Positions 1-6,196 of a DNA stretch of 7,076 nucleotides are shown one piece after another. The notes beneath the pieces are model-generated. The model made no database searches. It was not told where the DNA came from and worked only from the letters and a program-made list of their open reading frames with translations. How positions within the stretch are numbered: the stretch's first letter is position 1; every line of letters starts with the position of its first letter. Origin of the DNA: Pseudomonadota bacterium (lineage in GTDB: Bacteria; Myxococcota; Myxococcia; Myxococcales; Anaeromyxobacteraceae); contig JAEYZK010000014.1 of NCBI GenBank assembly GCA_023428085.1, positions 1 through 7,076 on the forward strand, in the 5' to 3' direction. The position numbers were made by a program, and so were the translations under genes.

Positions 1-55
1 GGGCGAGCGCGGCCGGGGAGCCCAGCCATCCGTGCACGAGGAGCGCGGCGGTCAC
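1..55 (-). CDS. Alpha/beta hydrolase, N-terminal fragment (runs off the left edge)
   Basis: Reading leftward from a GTG at 55-53 gives 18 residues beginning (M)TAALLVHGWLGSP and continuing to the window edge. A short hydrophobic strand followed by HGW and a small-residue loop is the oxyanion-hole region seen at the very N-terminus of many alpha/beta-hydrolase-fold enzymes. The start overlaps the stop of the glycosyltransferase gene as GTGA (TGA at 54-52), the same junction used between the two genes upstream, which supports translational coupling in one operon. The catalytic Ser, Asp and His would lie outside the window, so substrate and reaction cannot be told. The family call rests only on this short motif plus the operon position. 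Confidence 0.6.
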   Translation of the reverse strand, partial: MTAALLVHGWLGSPAALA

Positions 56-1254
56 GCCGGGCGCTCCAGGCCGGCCACCAGCGCCGCGACGCCGCCGCTG
101 CGCCCGACCCTCTCCGCGGCGGCCGCGCGGCGGGCGGGGCCCGCGGGATCCGCGCACAGCGCGGCGAGGCGCGCCTCGATGTCGGCCTCGCCGCGCGCGA
201 GGAACGCCGCCTCGGCGGACTGCGCGCCGGGCAGCGCCACCGCCCCGTGCTCCAGGCGGACGCCGCAGCCGAGCCGCTCCAGGCAGCGGCCGTTCTGGGC
301 CTGCTCGGGCTGGAACGGGACCACGGCGATGGGCACGCGGTGCTGGAGGGCCTCGAAGGCGATCCCCTGGCCGCCGTGGCAGGCGACGACGGCGGCGCGC
401 TCCAGCGCCTCCTCCACGGGGAGGAGGTCGAACCGGGCGATCCGCGGGGCCCCGGGGCCTCCCTGCGCCGGGAGCGCTCCGGCGACGGCCACCGAGAACC
501 CCATCCGCGCGAGCGCGCCGGAGAGGCGCGCCGCCACCGCGGCGTGACCGCCGCCGGTGCCGAAGGAGACGAGCGCCAGCGGCGCGGGGAGCGCCGCGAG
601 CCGCTCGCGCGCCCGCGCGTCGATCGGCCACCCCGACCAGCCCAGCGGGCCGACGTGCACGAGGCTCGGGTCCGGGCGCAGCGGCTGGAACTCGGGCGTG
701 TCCCACAGGTACGTCCGCTCGCCGAGGAGGAGCGCCCACGCGTCCTCGACCGGGGGCGCTCCCAGCCGCGCCAGCGCAGGCGCCGCGCGCCGCGCGGCGG
801 ACCGGCGGAAGAAGGCGATCGCCTCGGCCTGCGCGGCGGCGCCGGGCTCGCCGGGCGCGAAGCCGAGCGGCTCCTCGCAGGCCGGGGTCATGCAGCCGCA
901 CACCAGGGCGTCGTAGGGGACGCCGGCGAGCCGGGCGGAGATCGCGCCGGTGAACCGGAAGATGCCGAGGGCGCGGTCGGGGCGGAGCCGGCGGAGGAGC
1001 TCCGCCTCGGCGCGGACGCACGCCTCGAACCGCTCCGCCCGGAACCAGGCGAAGCTCGGGCTGGCGCCGCCGTCGGCCTCGACGACGTCGGGGAGCACCT
1101 CGTGCGGGACGCCCAGGCGGCGCAGGAACTCGCTCCGCCCCGCGCTGGCGGTGACGTGGACCTCGTGCCCGCGCGCGCGGAGCGCGTCGCGCAGGGCGAG
1201 GCTCTTCGCGAGGTGCGAGAGCGTGTTGGTGGCGGTGAGGAGGAGGAACCTCAC
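52..1254 (-). CDS. UGT/MGT-type glycosyltransferase (GT-B fold, family 1-like)
   Basis: The protein has 400 residues from GTG 1254, which overlaps the stop of the upstream acyltransferase gene as GTGA. It opens with VRFLLLTATNTLSHLAKSLA, matching the start of GT-B enzymes of the UDP-glycosyltransferase/MGT type: a first beta strand, a substrate loop with His14, then a helix leading to LRARGHEVHV. The C-terminal donor domain shows LALVSFGTGGG (about 226-236), CHGGQGIAFEAL (292-303), VPIAVVPFQPEQAQNGRCLE (307-326) and a terminal helical region. These correspond to the signature HGGxGTxxEAL...P...DQxxNA, with Q-G-I in place of the usual x-G-T and E in place of D before Q319. Length is normal for bacterial MGT-type enzymes. 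No signal peptide is seen, so it is probably cytoplasmic or membrane-peripheral, using a nucleotide sugar. The acceptor is unknown; the neighbouring acyltransferase suggests a lipid or pigment. GC is very high, like the rest of the left operon. Confidence 0.85.
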   Translation of the reverse strand: MRFLLLTATNTLSHLAKSLALRDALRARGHEVHVTASAGRSEFLRRLGVPHEVLPDVVEADGGASPSFAWFRAERFEACVRAEAELLRRLRPDRALGIFRFTGAISARLAGVPYDALVCGCMTPACEEPLGFAPGEPGAAAQAEAIAFFRRSAARRAAPALARLGAPPVEDAWALLLGERTYLWDTPEFQPLRPDPSLVHVGPLGWSGWPIDARARERLAALPAPLALVSFGTGGGHAAVAARLSGALARMGFSVAVAGALPAQGGPGAPRIARFDLLPVEEALERAAVVACHGGQGIAFEALQHRVPIAVVPFQPEQAQNGRCLERLGCGVRLEHGAVALPGAQSAEAAFLARGEADIEARLAALCADPAGPARRAAAAERVGRSGGVAALVAGLERPA

Positions 1255-2180
1255 GCGCGCCCCCGCGCCGGCGCCGCGGGGGCCCACACGTCGTGGAAGT
1301 TGAACCAGTTGTACGGCGCGGCCCGGCAGGCCTCCTCGAGGCGCGCCGCGTACCGCTGGGCGTACGCCTGCAGCGCCTCGTCCCGGCGGCCGCGCGGGAG
1401 CTCGACCCGCTCGAAGAGCGGCTCGCAGTGGAAGTCGTAGCGGCCCGGTGGCGTGTAGGGACCGACCGTGAAGTAGATCGGGCACCGGAGCAGCGCGGCG
1501 ATGACGTACGGACCGGTGGGGAAGCGGGCGGGCGCGCCGAGGAACTCGACCGTGGCCTGCTTGCCGTTCAGGTCGGGGCGATCGCCGAGCAGGGCGACGA
1601 GCTGGCCCGCCTCGATCCGCTCCTGCACGGTGAGGAGCCACTGGGGCGAGGCCGGGTCGATGGCGATGAGCCGGCTGGCGAGGGTGGGGGAGAGGCCGCG
1701 GAGGAAGCGGTTCACCATCCGCGCGTGGCGCTCGTAGACGAGCGCGTGCACCGGCAGGTCCCGCGCCTCGGACCGGGCGCGCATCGCCTCGAAGCTGCCC
1801 AGGTGCGCGCCGAGGAGGAGCGCGCCGCGCCCGGTGGCGCGCTGCGCCTCGAGGTGGCGGAACCCGCCGTGCGAGACGAGCTCGAGCCCGGCCACCCGCC
1901 CGCGCAGGAAGGCGACCCGGTCGTAGGTGACCTCGGCGAACGTGCGCACCTGGCGCCACACGTCGCCGAAGCGCGCCGGCCGCCCCAGCGCGCGCGTGAG
2001 GTACGCGGTCGAGCTCCGCCGCACCGTCCCGTGGAAGAGGGCGTAGTAGAGCGCCACGAGGGCGAGGACGAGGCGCATGCCCCGCCGGCCCAGGATCCGA
2101 CCGAGGAGGAGCACCGTGGCGACGCCCAGGCGCGTCCCCTTCTCGGCGATCTCCATCCAGCGAGCAGGCGCGTTCTGCAC
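1251..2180 (-). CDS. LpxL/HtrB-like lysophospholipid/lipid A-type acyltransferase
   Basis: The protein has 309 residues from GTG 2180, chosen because a G-rich Shine-Dalgarno-like run (GGGGGG) lies about 5 bases upstream. An in-frame ATG at 2156 would remove eight residues. The sequence fits the bacterial lipid A acyltransferase (LpxL/HtrB) family. There is a hydrophobic N-terminal segment (about 19-49) after an AEKGTRLG stretch. The catalytic HX4E motif appears as GAHLGSFEAM with His126 and Glu131, followed by LLGDRPD (197-203). The C-terminal signature NWFNFHDVW (291-299) is shared by LpxL-type proteins and by the acyltransferases of aryl polyene-type clusters, as I recall. It probably transfers an acyl chain at the cytoplasmic face of the inner membrane. 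The stop overlaps the glycosyltransferase start as GTGA, and this is the first visible gene of the operon. No strong promoter is seen upstream. The acceptor (lipid A, polyene pigment or other lipid) cannot be read from sequence. Confidence 0.85.
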   Translation of the reverse strand: MQNAPARWMEIAEKGTRLGVATVLLLGRILGRRGMRLVLALVALYYALFHGTVRRSSTAYLTRALGRPARFGDVWRQVRTFAEVTYDRVAFLRGRVAGLELVSHGGFRHLEAQRATGRGALLLGAHLGSFEAMRARSEARDLPVHALVYERHARMVNRFLRGLSPTLASRLIAIDPASPQWLLTVQERIEAGQLVALLGDRPDLNGKQATVEFLGAPARFPTGPYVIAALLRCPIYFTVGPYTPPGRYDFHCEPLFERVELPRGRRDEALQAYAQRYAARLEEACRAAPYNWFNFHDVWAPAAPARGRA

Positions 2181-2348
2181 GAGGCCCCCCCATGCCAGGG
2201 AGCCAGTGTACTGCGACCGGATACCCTGCTGGGAGTCGCGTGGACGCGGGAGCTCCCGGGACGTACTGCTGGTCACCGGGACCGGACGGAGATGGGCGCG
2301 CGCGCCGGCCGGAAAGGCAGCGGGCGGTCACGGTGTACTGGTGACCGC
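2181..2348. other. Intergenic stretch between the acyltransferase operon and the transposase remnant
   Basis: Open frames cross this stretch on both strands, but their translations are low-complexity and match nothing I recognise, so I treat it as non-coding. The acyltransferase ribosome binding site is at its left end. On the minus strand a weak -10-like TACACT lies upstream of that gene with no acceptable -35 partner, so no promoter is called. The lost 5' half of the IS1182 transposase is not found here, so the transposase break lies at or just before 2349. Confidence 0.5.
2324..2348. repeat. Perfect 8-bp inverted repeat (GCGGTCAC / GTGACCGC) with 9-base loop
   Basis: GCGGTCAC at 2324-2331 is mirrored by GTGACCGC at 2341-2348 around the loop GGTGTACTG. 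It sits directly against the first recognisable codon of the transposase fragment (TGG at 2349). A related GGTCACCGG string occurs at 2271-2279. It could be an operator, a hairpin, or the scar of the event that truncated the transposase. There is no T-run on either side, so a rho-independent terminator is unlikely. Confidence 0.4.
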
Positions 2349-3255
2349 TGGGACTCGGCGCCGCTCGAAGGGGCCAGCCGGGTGGAGGACACCATCAACC
2401 TGCTCGCGCACGCCGCGCGCAAGGTGGTCGACTGCGCCGCCGATCTTCTGCACTGGACGCCGGAGCGAGTGTGCCGGGAGGCGCGCGCGCCGTTGCTCGT
2501 CGGGCCGAGTGTGAAGGCGGCGCTCGACCGCGGCTGGAGCGACCGGGCCCAGAAGGCGGCCGCGGTGAAGGTCCTCGTCATCGAACTGGAGAACCTGAAG
2601 GACTGGCTCGCTGCGAATCTCGCGCTGGAGTTGAAGAAGCCGCCGCTCAGCGATGACCTGGCGACGCTCCAGCAGATCATGGACCAAGACCTCGAGCCGG
2701 ATCCCGGCGGTGGCGGTAAGAAGATCCGGCAGGGTGTCGCCGAGGACCGGCGCGTCTCGGTCGAGGATCCGGAGATGCGGCACGGGCGCAAGAGCAATGA
2801 CGAAGCGCTTCAACGGCTTCAAGCGCCACATCGCCACCGACCTCGGCTCTGGGCTGATTCTCTCCGGTGCGATCACGCCGGCGAACCGACCAGAGGACGA
2901 GGCGACCCCAGGCCTGGCCAGCGACATCGCCAAGCAGGGACTCGAGATCGGCACGCTCTACATCGACCGCGCCTACGTGAAGGCCGGTCTCGTCGATGAT
3001 GTGCTCGGCCGCGGCGGCGAGATCGTGTGCCGCCCCTGGATCGCGCGGAACAAGGGCGCCTTCCCGAAGGCCGCCTTCAAGATCAACATGCGCGACCTCA
3101 CCATCACCTGCCCGGCGGGTGAGGAGGAGCGTATCGAGTTCGGCTCCGTGACGGAGTTCGATCCCGAGGCGTGCGACCACTGCCAGCTCCGGGCGCAGTG
3201 CACGGCCGCTACGCCTGGGACGGGACGCTCGGTGAGCGCATCCGCTAGACAATAA
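2349..3255 (+). pseudogene. IS1182-type transposase remnant: truncated at both ends and frameshifted
   Basis: This is the middle of an IS1182/IS5-superfamily DDE transposase. Frame one runs from WDSAPLEGASRVEDT (2349) through a helical linker to GVAEDRRVSVEDPEMRHGRK; the Asp at 2352 is the probable first catalytic residue. After RHGRKS the frame shifts by one extra base in AATG (around 2796-2797). The homology then resumes as MTKRFNGFKRHIATDL and reaches LYIDRAYVKAG, whose Asp is the probable second catalytic residue. A cysteine cluster follows, CDHCQLRAQC (C-x2-C-x5-C), then GTGRSVS. After that the family sequence stops, and translation ends SARQ with a TAA at 3253. Missing are the N-terminal helix-turn-helix domain, roughly the first quarter, and the C-terminal region with the catalytic Glu (the VAIEHRLAH-type motif). 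It is therefore dead. No terminal inverted repeats are visible. Its 3' break abuts the macrolide resistance promoter, so it may mark the acquisition junction. Confidence 0.85.
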
Positions 3256-3274
3256 CCGACGCGTCGGTTATATA
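3246..3274 (+). promoter_or_regulatory. Sigma70-like promoter of the mphA-mrx-mphR operon
   Basis: TAGACA (3246-3251) matches five of six bases of the -35 consensus TTGACA. Exactly 17 bases separate it from TATATA (3269-3274), a four-of-six match to TATAAT, in a locally AT-rich patch that stands out in this GC-rich DNA. The expected transcription start near 3281 leaves a leader of about 20 bases before the mphA ATG at 3304, with GGAG at 3295-3298 as ribosome binding site. The palindrome described separately fills the spacer and part of the -10, consistent with repression by occlusion. Confidence 0.7.
3252..3271. promoter_or_regulatory. Perfect 20-bp palindromic operator, probable MphR binding site
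   Basis: ATAACCGACG (3252-3261) is followed with no gap by its exact reverse complement CGTCGGTTAT (3262-3271). TetR-family dimers bind such palindromes. The encoded TetR-family repressor at 5456-6079 is the obvious candidate, as MphR(A) in E. coli represses its operon from the mphA promoter. The left half appears to match one half of the E. coli MphR operator as I remember it (ATAACCGACG-TGACTGTTAC), whose other half is less symmetrical. The site covers the whole promoter spacer and the first bases of the -10. The TAA that ends the degenerate transposase frame lies inside the left arm. Confidence 0.85.
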
Positions 3275-3303
3275 CGCGGGCCACGCCCTCGTATGGAGCG
3301 TCC

Positions 3304-4215
3304 ATGACCCTGACCGCTGCCGAAACGGCTGACACTGCCGACTTGCGCGCGCTCGCAGCCCGAAATGGGCTTCGGTTGGATGGCCCGCTGACTATCAACG
3401 AGCTCGGGCTCGACTACCGGATCGTGATCTCCGCCGTTGCAGGGGGCGCTCGGTGGGTATTGCGCATCCCTCGCCGAGCCGACGTGAGCGCCAAGGTGGA
3501 GAGGGAGGCGCGGGCGCTGGCGATGTTCAGGCAGCACCTGCCTCTCGCCGTTCCAGACTGGCGAATCGTGAGCCCCGAGCTCGTCGCCTACCCACTGCTC
3601 GAGGACTCGACCGCGATCATCGTCCAGCCGGGCGCCACCACGCCCGAGTGGGTGATACCGCAGGACTCCGAGGTGTTCGCGACGAGCTTCGCGACGGCGC
3701 TCGCCGCCCTGCATGCGGTGCCGGTCAGAGCAGCCGAGACTGCCGGAATGCTCGTGCGCACGCCGGCGCAGGCCCGTCAGAAAGTGGCCGACGACATCGA
3801 CCGCGTCCGCCGGGAACTCGAGGTGAACGGGAAGCGACTCCAGCGGTGGCAGCGCTGGCTGGACGACGACTCGTCGTGGCCGGACTTCTCCGTACCCGTG
3901 CACGGAGATCTCTACGTGGGCCATGTACTCGTCGACAAGAGCGAGCGCGTGACGGGGATGATTGATTGGAGCGAGGCCCGTGTGGATGACCCCTGCATCG
4001 ACATGACCTCGCACCTGATGGTGTTCGGCGACGCGGGTTTGGCGAAGCTCCTCCTCGCGTACGAGGCGGCTGGGGGGCGGACGTGGTCGCGGATGGCGCA
4101 CCACACTGCGGAGCGGCTTGCGGTCTGGCCGGTGACCTACGCCCTTTTTGGCCTCGAGTCGGGCAACGAGACTCACCTCTCCACCGCGAAGGCGCAGCTC
4201 GCCGCAGAGGAATGA
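3304..4215 (+). CDS. mphA: Macrolide 2'-phosphotransferase, Mph(A)-like
   Basis: The 303-residue protein can be aligned by eye along its whole length with E. coli Mph(A) (about 301 residues). I judge most residues identical, but no alignment was run. The enzyme transfers phosphate from a nucleoside triphosphate (GTP preferred in the family) to the 2'-OH of the desosamine sugar of macrolides such as erythromycin, inactivating them in the cytoplasm. Visible landmarks of the aminoglycoside/macrolide kinase fold are an N-lobe with NELGLDYRI (32-40) and WVLRIPRR (51-58), and Glu67 in the following helix. The catalytic loop is VHGDLYVGHVL (199-209) with Asp202, and His207 stands where many kinases have Asn, as usual in Mph enzymes. 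The metal-binding segment is MIDWSEARVDDP (219-230) with Asp221. No inactivating change is seen. The start at 3304 has GGAG 5 bases upstream. It is the first gene of the operon, and its TGA overlaps the mrx ATG (ATGA). Confidence 0.95.
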   Translation: MTLTAAETADTADLRALAARNGLRLDGPLTINELGLDYRIVISAVAGGARWVLRIPRRADVSAKVEREARALAMFRQHLPLAVPDWRIVSPELVAYPLLEDSTAIIVQPGATTPEWVIPQDSEVFATSFATALAALHAVPVRAAETAGMLVRTPAQARQKVADDIDRVRRELEVNGKRLQRWQRWLDDDSSWPDFSVPVHGDLYVGHVLVDKSERVTGMIDWSEARVDDPCIDMTSHLMVFGDAGLAKLLLAYEAAGGRTWSRMAHHTAERLAVWPVTYALFGLESGNETHLSTAKAQLAAEE

Positions 4216-5456
4216 GGGAACGTCGACATGGGCCGCTGGTCACGCTGCTCGCGGCGGCCTTCCTCTTCCGGAGTGGCAATGCGGTGGCGACGCTCGCGCT
4301 GCCATGGTTCGTCCTGTCGCACACGGGGAGCGCGTCCTGGGCGGGCATCACGGCCGCGAGCAGCGTCGTCGCCACAATTCTCGGCGCGTGGGTGGGCGGT
4401 GGCCTCGTCGACCGGTTCGGGCGCGCGCCCGTCGCCTTGATCTCGGGCGTGTTGGGTGGCGCCGCCATGGCCGGCATTCCAGTTCTCTACGCCCTCGGCG
4501 GGCTCTCCAACGTTGCACTGCTCGCCTGCGTCGTGCTCAGCGCCGTATTGGACGCGCCCGGGATGGCCGCGCAGGACAGCCATCTGCCCGAGCTTGGCCG
4601 CATCGCAGGGCTCTCCGTCGAGCGCGTGTCGTCGCTGAAGGCGGTGATGGGCCATATCGCGGTCCTGGGTGGACCGGCGCTGGGGGGCACGGTGGTCGGC
4701 TTGCTCGGTGCTGCGCCGACGCTCTGGTTCACGGCCATCTGTTCCATGCTTGCGGGCTTTCTCGCAGCGTGGGTGCTCCCCGGTCCAGCCAAGCGGGCCA
4801 CTGCGACGGCGGAGGACCTCTCCATGAGCGCCGGTTCGGCCTTTCTCTGGCGTGAACCCCTGCTGCGCCCTCTGCTCGGTCTCGTGATGCTCTTCGCGGG
4901 CATCGCCGGCACCAACGGCAGCGTCATCCTACCGGCGCTGTTCCTGGATGCCGGGCGCCCAGCGGCAGATCTCGGATTGTTCTCCTCGGCGATGGGTGCC
5001 GGGGGCCTCGCGGGCATTGCCATCCACGCCACCGCCGGCGCGCGGCTGCCACCGCAGGTCTGGCTGGCGGTGGCATTCTCGGCCTTTGCTGGCGCTGCCC
5101 TCATCCTCTCGCTGCTGCCGGGCGTGCCTCTGCTGGTCCTGCTGGGCGCGCTAGTGGGCGTGTTGACCGGCCCCGTCTCGCCGATCGTCAACGCCGCCAT
5201 CTACAACCGCACTCCGTCGGCGCTTCTCGGGCGGGTGCTCGGTGCGATCTCCGCGGTGATGCTGTCGGCCGCGCCAGCGGTGATGCTCGCGGCGGGTGCG
5301 CTCGTCGATGTCACTGGTCCGGGCCCCGGCCTCGTCGTGTCCGCCGGGGTCGCGGGAGGCGTGGCCCTGCTCACCCTTCGCCTCCGTTGCGGCCCCCTTG
5401 CCGCGCTCGAGCTTCCGACTGCAGATCGTCCTGACTCCGCAAGAGGTGAACGCTGA
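4212..5456 (+). CDS. mrx: Mrx-like MFS membrane protein of the macrolide resistance operon
   Basis: The protein has 414 residues from ATG 4212, close to the roughly 412 of Mrx. The ATG overlaps the mphA stop (ATGA), with AGAGG just upstream inside mphA. The open frame extends further upstream to 4083, but that part lies inside mphA and is a shadow. The sequence is strongly hydrophobic, with about twelve membrane segments. The MFS motif A appears as GGGLVDRFGRAP (62-73) between the second and third segments. A short hydrophilic centre lies around 190-207, and the second half carries PVSPIVNAAIYNRTP (321-335). It belongs to the MFS_1/MFS_3 group of transporters in the inner membrane. In E. coli, mrx lies between mphA and mphR and was reported to be needed for high-level expression of resistance. 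Whether it exports macrolide or does something else is unsettled. Gene order supports the name. Confidence 0.92.
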   Translation: MRERRHGPLVTLLAAAFLFRSGNAVATLALPWFVLSHTGSASWAGITAASSVVATILGAWVGGGLVDRFGRAPVALISGVLGGAAMAGIPVLYALGGLSNVALLACVVLSAVLDAPGMAAQDSHLPELGRIAGLSVERVSSLKAVMGHIAVLGGPALGGTVVGLLGAAPTLWFTAICSMLAGFLAAWVLPGPAKRATATAEDLSMSAGSAFLWREPLLRPLLGLVMLFAGIAGTNGSVILPALFLDAGRPAADLGLFSSAMGAGGLAGIAIHATAGARLPPQVWLAVAFSAFAGAALILSLLPGVPLLVLLGALVGVLTGPVSPIVNAAIYNRTPSALLGRVLGAISAVMLSAAPAVMLAAGALVDVTGPGPGLVVSAGVAGGVALLTLRLRCGPLAALELPTADRPDSARGER

Positions 5457-6079
5457 TGCCGCGCCCCAAGCTCAAGTCTGATGACGAGGTACTCGAGGCC
5501 GCCACCGCCGTTCTCAAGCGACACGGTCCCATCAACTTCACCCTCAGCGAAGTAGCGAACGAGGTGGGTCTCTCGCGCGCGGCACTGATCCAGCGCTTCA
5601 CCAACCGCGACACGCTGCTCGTCCGGATGATGGAGCGCAGCGTTGGACAGGTGCGGGTTCACCTCGACGCAATGCCGGCTGGCGCGGGGCCGGAGGGCCT
5701 CTGGGACTTCCTGCAGGTGCTCATTCGCAGCATGAACACCCGCTACGACTTCTCGGTGAACTTCCTCATCTCCTGGTACGAGCTTCAGGTTCCTGAGCTT
5801 CGCATGCTGTCGATTGAGCGGAGCCGCGCGGTGGTGGATGGGATCCGCAAACGCCTGCCGCCAGGGACTCCCGCCGGGACGGAGCTGCTCCTCCACTCGA
5901 TCATCGCGGGCGCGACGACGCAGTGGGCCACCGATCCGCACGGCGAGCTGGCGGACCATGTGCTTGCTCAGATCGCCGCAGCGCTGCGTCTGATGTTCCC
6001 TGGTCACAAAGGGTTCCGCGGGTCGCCCGCGAGCAGGAGGCCCAAGGGCACAGCGCACCTGACACGCGCGGCAACGTGA
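5456..6079 (+). CDS. mphR: MphR-like TetR-family macrolide-responsive repressor
   Basis: The 207-residue protein starts at ATG 5456, which shares one base with the mrx stop (TGATG). AAGAGGTG at 5441-5448 provides a well-spaced ribosome binding site. The N-terminal MPRPKLKSDDEVLEAAT and the helix-turn-helix FTLSEVANEVGLSRAALIQRF (about residues 28-48) match E. coli MphR(A) almost residue for residue as I recall it. The match continues through the ligand domain (GLWDFLQVLIRSMNTR, LISWYELQVPELR, GIRKRLPPG, GELADHVLAQIAA). MphR(A) is a dimeric repressor that binds the mphA promoter and is released by erythromycin-type macrolides. The palindrome at 3252-3271 is its probable target, giving autoregulation as last gene of the operon. 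After about residue 184 the sequence departs from the E. coli protein (194 residues). It ends in a basic, Ala/Arg-rich tail of about 23 residues, which may be a replaced 3' end. Confidence 0.94.
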   Translation: MPRPKLKSDDEVLEAATAVLKRHGPINFTLSEVANEVGLSRAALIQRFTNRDTLLVRMMERSVGQVRVHLDAMPAGAGPEGLWDFLQVLIRSMNTRYDFSVNFLISWYELQVPELRMLSIERSRAVVDGIRKRLPPGTPAGTELLLHSIIAGATTQWATDPHGELADHVLAQIAAALRLMFPGHKGFRGSPASRRPKGTAHLTRAAT

Positions 6080-6082
6080 GCA

Positions 6083-6098
6083 GCGAGGACGACCTCGC
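6083..6098 (+). terminator. Short hairpin just after mphR (possible weak terminator)
   Basis: GCGAGG and CCTCGC form a 6-bp GC-rich stem around the tetraloop ACGA, starting three bases after the mphR stop codon. No T-run follows, so intrinsic termination would be weak. Its position suggests an operon end, but in GC-rich DNA short stems like this arise often by chance. Confidence 0.25.
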
Positions 6099-6196
6099 GC
6101 CCGCAGATTCCGCAAGCGCGGTCAAGCGCGCGCGATCAGCTGCTCCACGCGCGAAGGCGGGCACCGTTCGTCGCTCCCCCCGAGCCTTCGCCCCGA

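Noticed and set aside
247..1440. Long plus-strand open frame opposite the glycosyltransferase
   Set aside because: Composition is Arg/Gly/Glu-rich with no family resemblance; it mirrors the real minus-strand genes and arises from GC-rich codon bias.
1255..2331. Minus-strand open frame extending the glycosyltransferase to 759 codons
   Set aside because: The extension overlaps the acyltransferase in another frame and is Arg/Pro-rich. The recognisable N-terminus starts at the GTG at 1254.
1293..2348. First part of a 568-codon plus-strand open frame that runs into the transposase
   Set aside because: It is antisense to the acyltransferase and low in complexity. Only the part from 2349 shows transposase sequence, so the upstream part is chance read-through.
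2785..2805. Programmed ribosomal frameshift in the transposase
   Set aside because: No slippery heptamer is present and both termini of the gene are missing, so simple decay explains it.
3268..4176. 302-codon minus-strand open frame opposite mphA
   Set aside because: It is a shadow of a clearly recognised kinase gene, with no motifs of its own.
4083..4211. Upstream extension of mrx
   Set aside because: It lies inside mphA, is not membrane-like, and the ATG at 4212 gives the family length with an ATGA overlap.
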